Assembly (NCBI RefSeq): GCF_040545925.1
Contig: NZ_JBEPMX010000006.1
Coordinates: 1-64,000, forward strand
Reading direction: 5' to 3'
DNA from: Alkalibacillus flavidus
GTDB lineage: Bacteria; Bacillota; Bacilli; Bacillales; Alkalibacillaceae
DNA: 64,000 nt
Made by a program: the position numbers and the translations under genes. The notes beneath the pieces were generated by a model. The model was not told where the DNA came from, searched no databases, and saw only the letters and a list, made by a program, of their open reading frames with translations. The first letter of the stretch is position 1. Each line of letters begins with the position of its first letter. Shown here piece after piece: positions 60,256 to 64,000 of the stretch.

Positions 60256-60501
60256 TTATTGCCGGAACTGTTTCACGATTTGATGCCCAAACACGGCTGC
60301 ACCTGTTACAAGGATTGCTTGAATGATTGATTCAACTGATAGCCCCATCATGACTGTCGTAAACACAACACTAATCGCTAATAACGTCACTGGAATAAAA
60401 CGATTTGGCACGAGCGCCATTTGCTTAATCATTTTCCCTAAAATCCACAGCACAGGAATTAATATCAACGCTTGGTCCATCACGAAATTCAATAGATCCA
60501 C
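60256..60501 (-). CDS. holin-family small membrane protein
   Basis: 81 aa from GTG 60501, seven bases after AGGAGG. Three hydrophobic segments and VLWILGKMIKQMALVPNRFIP near 15-35 match a phage holin family common in Firmicutes chromosomes. No endolysin is adjacent; the nearest amidase is about 25 kb away. Confidence 0.65.
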   Translation of the reverse strand: MDLLNFVMDQALILIPVLWILGKMIKQMALVPNRFIPVTLLAISVVFTTVMMGLSVESIIQAILVTGAAVFGHQIVKQFRQ

Positions 60502-60601
60502 CGTCCACCCTCCTCTTCTTGTCACCGTTTGTCCCATTCTATGATGGTTTTCTTTCTACCATCACTATATGAACCGAAAAAGAGGTCGAGACGGTGTGAG
60601 T

Positions 60602-61732
60602 CTAGCTTTGATTACTCAAATAAGATTTGAACGCATCAATTGTTTGATTAAACAATAATTGAGAAGCATTAGCCATCTGGTCGGCAATCGGCATCGATTC
60701 GTCCGTTGTCGAAAAAACATCCGTAAACAATTTCCGCAAATCACCATCCGGGTCATCGAGCGCTCCTGCCATCAATAAACACGGCGTATGATAATTTTGA
60801 CACAACCTCGCAATATAACCAGGAGCTTTCCCGTAAAACGTTTGATCATCACTTTTCCCTTCACCTGTGATGACTAAATCGCCCGCCTGGATTGCTTCTT
60901 CTAATTTAACGGCATCAGCAATTAAATACGCGCCAGATTTAATGTCACCACCAATCACCATCAAAGCAAAACCGAGCCCACCAGCAGCCCCGGCACCAGG
61001 CCTGTAAACAAACGACTTTCCAATCTCGTTTTCGACAAGCTCACTATATAATTGCATCGCTTCATCCAATTGCTGAATCATCAATTCCGATGCCCCTTTT
61101 TGCGGACCAAACACATACGTCGCCCCTTTGACCCCTGTCAGTGGATTATCAACATCTGATGCGACTCGAATCGTACATGTATTCAATCGTTCATCAAGCC
61201 CACTTAAATCAACTGAAGATAAGCTCAACAAATCACGCCCATAAACGTCTAACACCATACCATATTCATCATAAAAACGAGCCCCTAAGGCATTCAGCAT
61301 GCCAATGCCACCATCATTCACAATGCTTCCACCAAGACCGATTAAAATTTGCTCATAACCGTGATCAAGTACCTTAAGTAACAATTCACCCAAGCCATAA
61401 GACGTCGTCATCATTGGGTTTCGCTCCGACTCTGGCACTTGTTCCATTCCACAAACACTAGACGACTCAATCATCGCTTCACCCGTGATTCCGTTAATAC
61501 CAACGACAGAAGTAATTGTATCTCCGAGCGGTCCTGTCACATCAAAGTATAATCGCCTCCCTTCAGTCGCATACACTAACGCATCAATCGTCCCTTCGCC
61601 ACCATCAGCCATCGGGCGTTGCACACACTGAACCGTATCATCCAACGATCGAATCGCGTTCGCCATCACCTGACTTGCTTCCTCAGCAGTCAAACTTCCT
61701 TTAAATGAATCTGGTGCAATTGTTATTTTCAT
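60602..61732 (-). CDS. glycerate kinase (GarK/GlxK family)
   Basis: 376 aa: opens MKITIAPDSFKGSL, then MADGGEGTIDALV near 45-57, GLGGSIVNDGGIGML near 125, PGAGAAGGLGFAL near 270 and VITGEGKSDDQT near 305, all hallmarks of class II glycerate kinases. It phosphorylates D-glycerate to 2- or 3-phosphoglycerate. ATG 61732 follows GGAGGG. It stands alone, without glyoxylate genes. Confidence 0.93.
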   Translation of the reverse strand: MKITIAPDSFKGSLTAEEASQVMANAIRSLDDTVQCVQRPMADGGEGTIDALVYATEGRRLYFDVTGPLGDTITSVVGINGITGEAMIESSSVCGMEQVPESERNPMMTTSYGLGELLLKVLDHGYEQILIGLGGSIVNDGGIGMLNALGARFYDEYGMVLDVYGRDLLSLSSVDLSGLDERLNTCTIRVASDVDNPLTGVKGATYVFGPQKGASELMIQQLDEAMQLYSELVENEIGKSFVYRPGAGAAGGLGFALMVIGGDIKSGAYLIADAVKLEEAIQAGDLVITGEGKSDDQTFYGKAPGYIARLCQNYHTPCLLMAGALDDPDGDLRKLFTDVFSTTDESMPIADQMANASQLLFNQTIDAFKSYLSNQS

Positions 61733-61784
61733 ACATAAACCCTCCATTTTAACCATTTTTGACCATATTATAACACGATTCGAC

Positions 61785-61850
61785 ATCAGTTATTGAATAA
61801 TTGCTTGAATTTTTGAAATAATTGACTTGGGTTTTCAAATAAATTAGCTC
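61785..61850. repeat. family A repeat array (A10), degenerate
   Basis: About three TTATTGAATAATT/TTTTGAAATAATT-like cores. The weakest array of the family. Confidence 0.6.
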
Positions 61851-61861
61851 GTAAAAAATTA

Positions 61862-61891
61862 AACACGACGAGTTATCCCCGCCGTGTCTAG
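61862..61891 (-). terminator. terminator of the DUF3221-like lipoprotein gene
   Basis: ACACGACG / CGCCGTGT imperfect stem with a T-rich minus-strand end. Confidence 0.65.
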
Positions 61892-61893
61892 CT

Positions 61894-62328
61894 TTATTCG
61901 TCTATTACCTCTAAACGTTTCGCCACGCTTTGACCAGGAAATGACATCCCCACTGGTCCGTGTTCAATTGCGACGTGGTCACCTATCTCTAACGAATCAA
62001 CAAGTTCATCATCTAAATCTTGTAGGTCAAAAAAGATCATCTGGCCAGCTTCTTCTGCTACCTCGTTAAACTCATCTGGTTTTAACTCGCGGCCGACATC
62101 ATTCTCTGTCACAAGGATACGCCCATCTTCAAACAGACCTATGTAACCTTTAAAGGTCATGTCATTTTCCTTTTCATTGTCAACGTCTTGATTGGTGTCG
62201 CGTTCTTCTTCATCCTTCGACACACTGTCAGCATTCACACTGTTACCATCCGAATTATTGACCGTGCCACATGCTGCTAGACTTACCACAGTCATTAATC
62301 CCAACAGAATCAAACTCCATTTTTTCAT
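61894..62328 (-). CDS. DUF3221-like lipoprotein
   Basis: 144 aa: signal peptide with lipobox LAAC (Cys 20), acidic linker (25-57), then a small beta domain FKGYIGLFEDGRILVTEND...GDHVAIEHGPV resembling DUF3221. ATG 62328 follows AAAGGAGG. It is a distant cousin of the lipoprotein at 13976-14290. Confidence 0.65.
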   Translation of the reverse strand: MKKWSLILLGLMTVVSLAACGTVNNSDGNSVNADSVSKDEEERDTNQDVDNEKENDMTFKGYIGLFEDGRILVTENDVGRELKPDEFNEVAEEAGQMIFFDLQDLDDELVDSLEIGDHVAIEHGPVGMSFPGQSVAKRLEVIDE

Positions 62329-62385
62329 GATGTTATACCTCCTTTATAGGATGAGACGCCATTATTTATCATTTGTGTCACTCAA

Positions 62386-62420
62386 AAAAATAAACGCCCG
62401 AGCCATTACTCGGACGTTCA
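62386..62420 (-). terminator. terminator of the MDR-family oxidoreductase gene
   Basis: AACGTCCGAG / CTCGGGCGTT stem with a T7 run on the minus strand. Confidence 0.88.
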
Positions 62421-63416
62421 TCACACATCTATTCGAAATCCAATTTTGCCGAAGTTTTTCGATTCACGTAAATAACGAAACGCCTCATCAAACTGATCGA
62501 GCGAAAACATACGATCAATTTCAGGCTTAATGCCATTTTTCTCGACAAACGACAGCATCTCTCGCAATTCTTCAGCACTTCCCATCGTCGTCCCTAACAA
62601 ATTGTATTGACCATAGAAAAACTGACGCAAATCGAACTCAACTGTATCTTCCGTCGTCGCACCAAACATGACGATCGTCCCGCCACGACGCACCGCTTCA
62701 ACCGACTTTTGAAACGTCGCACGCCCAATACTTTCAACGACAACATCAATCGTTTCATCAGCTAATTCTGCATTCCAATCAGTCGTCGTCAACACACCAC
62801 GATCCGCCCCGAGCGCCCGAGCTGTCTCTAACTTCGCTTCAGAACGAGACGTGACAATGACTCGCGCTCCGACTGCTTTGAGAAACTTAAGCGCATACGT
62901 GAGCACACCACTTCCGATGCCAGGAAGTAACACCGTATCGCCGGCTTTTACATTCGCGCGTGTAAACACAGCACGGTAAGCCGTTAAACCTGCAAGCGCA
63001 ATAACCCCTGCTTCATCCCAAGACAATGACGCCGGTTTCGCTTCAACGTAACGCGCATCAACAACATAATGTGTCGCAAACGTACCATCCTCAGGTAAAC
63101 CGACAATTTGAAAGCCTTCTGGTGGCGCGTCCGCATTATCCGTCCAACCAATACCTGGATTAATAATCACCTCATCACCGACTTGCCAACCCGTGACAGC
63201 CGATCCGACATCCGTAATCACACCAGCGCCATCTGACCCTAAGACGAGCGATGAAGCGCCATCCTCTCTGCGCCCAGTCACGGAAACATCACGCCGATTA
63301 AGTCCTGCCGTTTTTAAGGCTACCTTCACATCTGCCTCACCTACGCTTGGTTCAGAATGGTCGACTAATGCCAACCCGTCCAAACCCGATTTATCTTTAT
63401 GAACGATTGCTTTCAT
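62421..63416 (-). CDS. zinc-type alcohol dehydrogenase/quinone oxidoreductase (MDR family)
   Basis: 331 aa: catalytic-domain segment LKTAGLNRRDVSVTGR near 35 and LGSDGAGVI near 58, NAD(P)-binding VLLPGIGSGVLTYALKFLK near 160 (Gly-x-Gly pattern retained), and a C-terminal FRYLRESKNFGKIGFRI. Similar to YogA-like oxidoreductases. ATG 63416 lies nine bases after AAAGGAG; ATG 63425 directly abuts that site. It overlaps the upstream gene by 20 bp. Confidence 0.9.
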   Translation of the reverse strand: MKAIVHKDKSGLDGLALVDHSEPSVGEADVKVALKTAGLNRRDVSVTGRREDGASSLVLGSDGAGVITDVGSAVTGWQVGDEVIINPGIGWTDNADAPPEGFQIVGLPEDGTFATHYVVDARYVEAKPASLSWDEAGVIALAGLTAYRAVFTRANVKAGDTVLLPGIGSGVLTYALKFLKAVGARVIVTSRSEAKLETARALGADRGVLTTTDWNAELADETIDVVVESIGRATFQKSVEAVRRGGTIVMFGATTEDTVEFDLRQFFYGQYNLLGTTMGSAEELREMLSFVEKNGIKPEIDRMFSLDQFDEAFRYLRESKNFGKIGFRIDV

Positions 63417-63990
63417 ATCGTTCATCTCCTTTCCATAATCGTTTAATCACAACGCCCATCATCACAAAGACGAAAACAAAACTAAACGTCACACCCACTG
63501 TCGTCAACCACTCAAACATCACAATTCTCACGTGCTCATTCTCATTATAAAACGTCATCATTTTATGGTTCATCACTTGAACGAACAAACTATTTAAAAC
63601 GGTGAAAGTTAATGCGATCCCCACAGCTAACGACAATGTTACACGCCACGATGATGACTGTAGGCCGAAGCCGATTAACACACATAGTAAGATGAGCATT
63701 AAAAAACTGAACCAATACCACGGCCCTAAATCAACAATTGGCTCTAAAAATCGCTGAGCCTCTTCTTCCGACTGACTAAACTCACCGACCATCGACTCAA
63801 CCGATTGATTAAACAAATGGAAACGATAACTGTCAACACCACCTTCTTGAACGATAAACGGATGCTGCAGCGTCAATGGATTCAACAAACCGATATTGAT
63901 GAGTAACATCGACATCGCAACGACGACGATCCCAACCCCAAATATCGTATACGATTGCATCTCGACCATTAAAAAGGATTCGTCACCCAT
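63397..63990 (-). CDS. four-TM membrane protein of unknown function
   Basis: Up to 197 aa, with helices near 14-35, 92-112, 118-140 and 160-185 and a large first outer loop. The start is uncertain: ATG 63990 is only ten bases from the window edge, and internal ATGs (63969, 63960) are possible. It overlaps the MDR gene by 20 bp, so the two are probably co-transcribed. Family not recognised. Confidence 0.65.
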   Translation of the reverse strand: MGDESFLMVEMQSYTIFGVGIVVVAMSMLLINIGLLNPLTLQHPFIVQEGGVDSYRFHLFNQSVESMVGEFSQSEEEAQRFLEPIVDLGPWYWFSFLMLILLCVLIGFGLQSSSWRVTLSLAVGIALTFTVLNSLFVQVMNHKMMTFYNENEHVRIVMFEWLTTVGVTFSFVFVFVMMGVVIKRLWKGDERYESNRS

Positions 63991-64000
63991 CGATAAACCG

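Noticed and set aside
4282..61850. Spaced short repeats as possible CRISPR arrays
   Set aside because: Cores are 11-13 bp with 8-10 bp filler, degenerate, in mixed orientation, and no cas genes are present.
1..64000. tRNA, rRNA and insertion sequences
   Set aside because: No cloverleaf, rRNA core sequence or transposase with terminal repeats was found by reading both strands; short or odd RNAs could be missed without covariance models.

Overview
The window looks like chromosome of a low-to-moderate G+C member of the Bacillaceae, probably salt-tolerant. The case rests on orthologues that are typical of Bacillus relatives (YrvL, YkvR/DUF3219, YkuS/UPF0180, YfkM, YoxD-like SDR, the tiny cytochrome bd subunit CydS), strong AGGAGG-type ribosome binding sites, frequent GTG/TTG starts, Bacillus-style operators (MntR box, Rex box, a sigma-B-type promoter), and acidic extracytoplasmic proteins with a stand-alone glycine-betaine-type binding lipoprotein. 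No rRNA, tRNA, CRISPR array or intact insertion sequence was found.

Layout. 0-7 kb: the N-terminal domain of a McrB-like protein at the edge, two small membrane genes (one yrvL), a DMT exporter, a lipoprotein, an NCS2 purine/uracil-type permease and a soluble PAS chemotaxis receptor. 7-15 kb: a TetR-controlled MMPL exporter with a YhgE-like exported partner, a CNNM/CorC-type protein, a universal stress protein (Usp), a DUF3221 lipoprotein and an SDR. 15-24 kb: YfkM, an orphan OpuAC-like lipoprotein behind a long leader, a second Usp, prfC, a divergent XRE-MEDS regulator/EAL pair, an AbgT transporter and an SDR. 24-34 kb: DUF3219, an EAL-PAS-PAS-PAS protein, a five-gene cluster of small membrane/exported proteins, an MntR-boxed manganese ABC transporter, small membrane genes, a FAD amine oxidase and an MFS pump. 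34.5-36.9 kb: a four-gene prophage-like remnant (replication initiator, helicase loader, small Cys protein, endolysin). 37-49 kb: ring-cleaving dioxygenase, TspO-like protein, amidohydrolase next to a decayed transporter, padR-chrA, SulP-Usp, RluA-type synthase, an ECF sigma/anti-sigma pair, a small broken gene, ykuS, and P1 peptidase/GNAT. 49.8-52.2 kb: tandem DUF5412 paralogues and lipoproteins. 52.4-58.4 kb: cydDC facing cydABS. 58.7-64 kb: SH3b/sortase-like exported protein, mini beta-carbonic-anhydrase-like protein, orphan holin, glycerate kinase, DUF3221 lipoprotein, quinone-oxidoreductase-type MDR protein and a membrane protein.

The most unusual signal is non-coding. Three unrelated families of short quasi-palindromic elements fill many intergenic spaces: A, core TTATTTCAAAACT; B, core TTTCGCCGTAT; C, core ATTGTCTAACAAT. 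All three repeat on the same 21-bp register (two DNA helical turns) with variable filler between cores. There are 17 arrays, all 3' of at least one gene, and none between about 15.4 and 38.9 kb.
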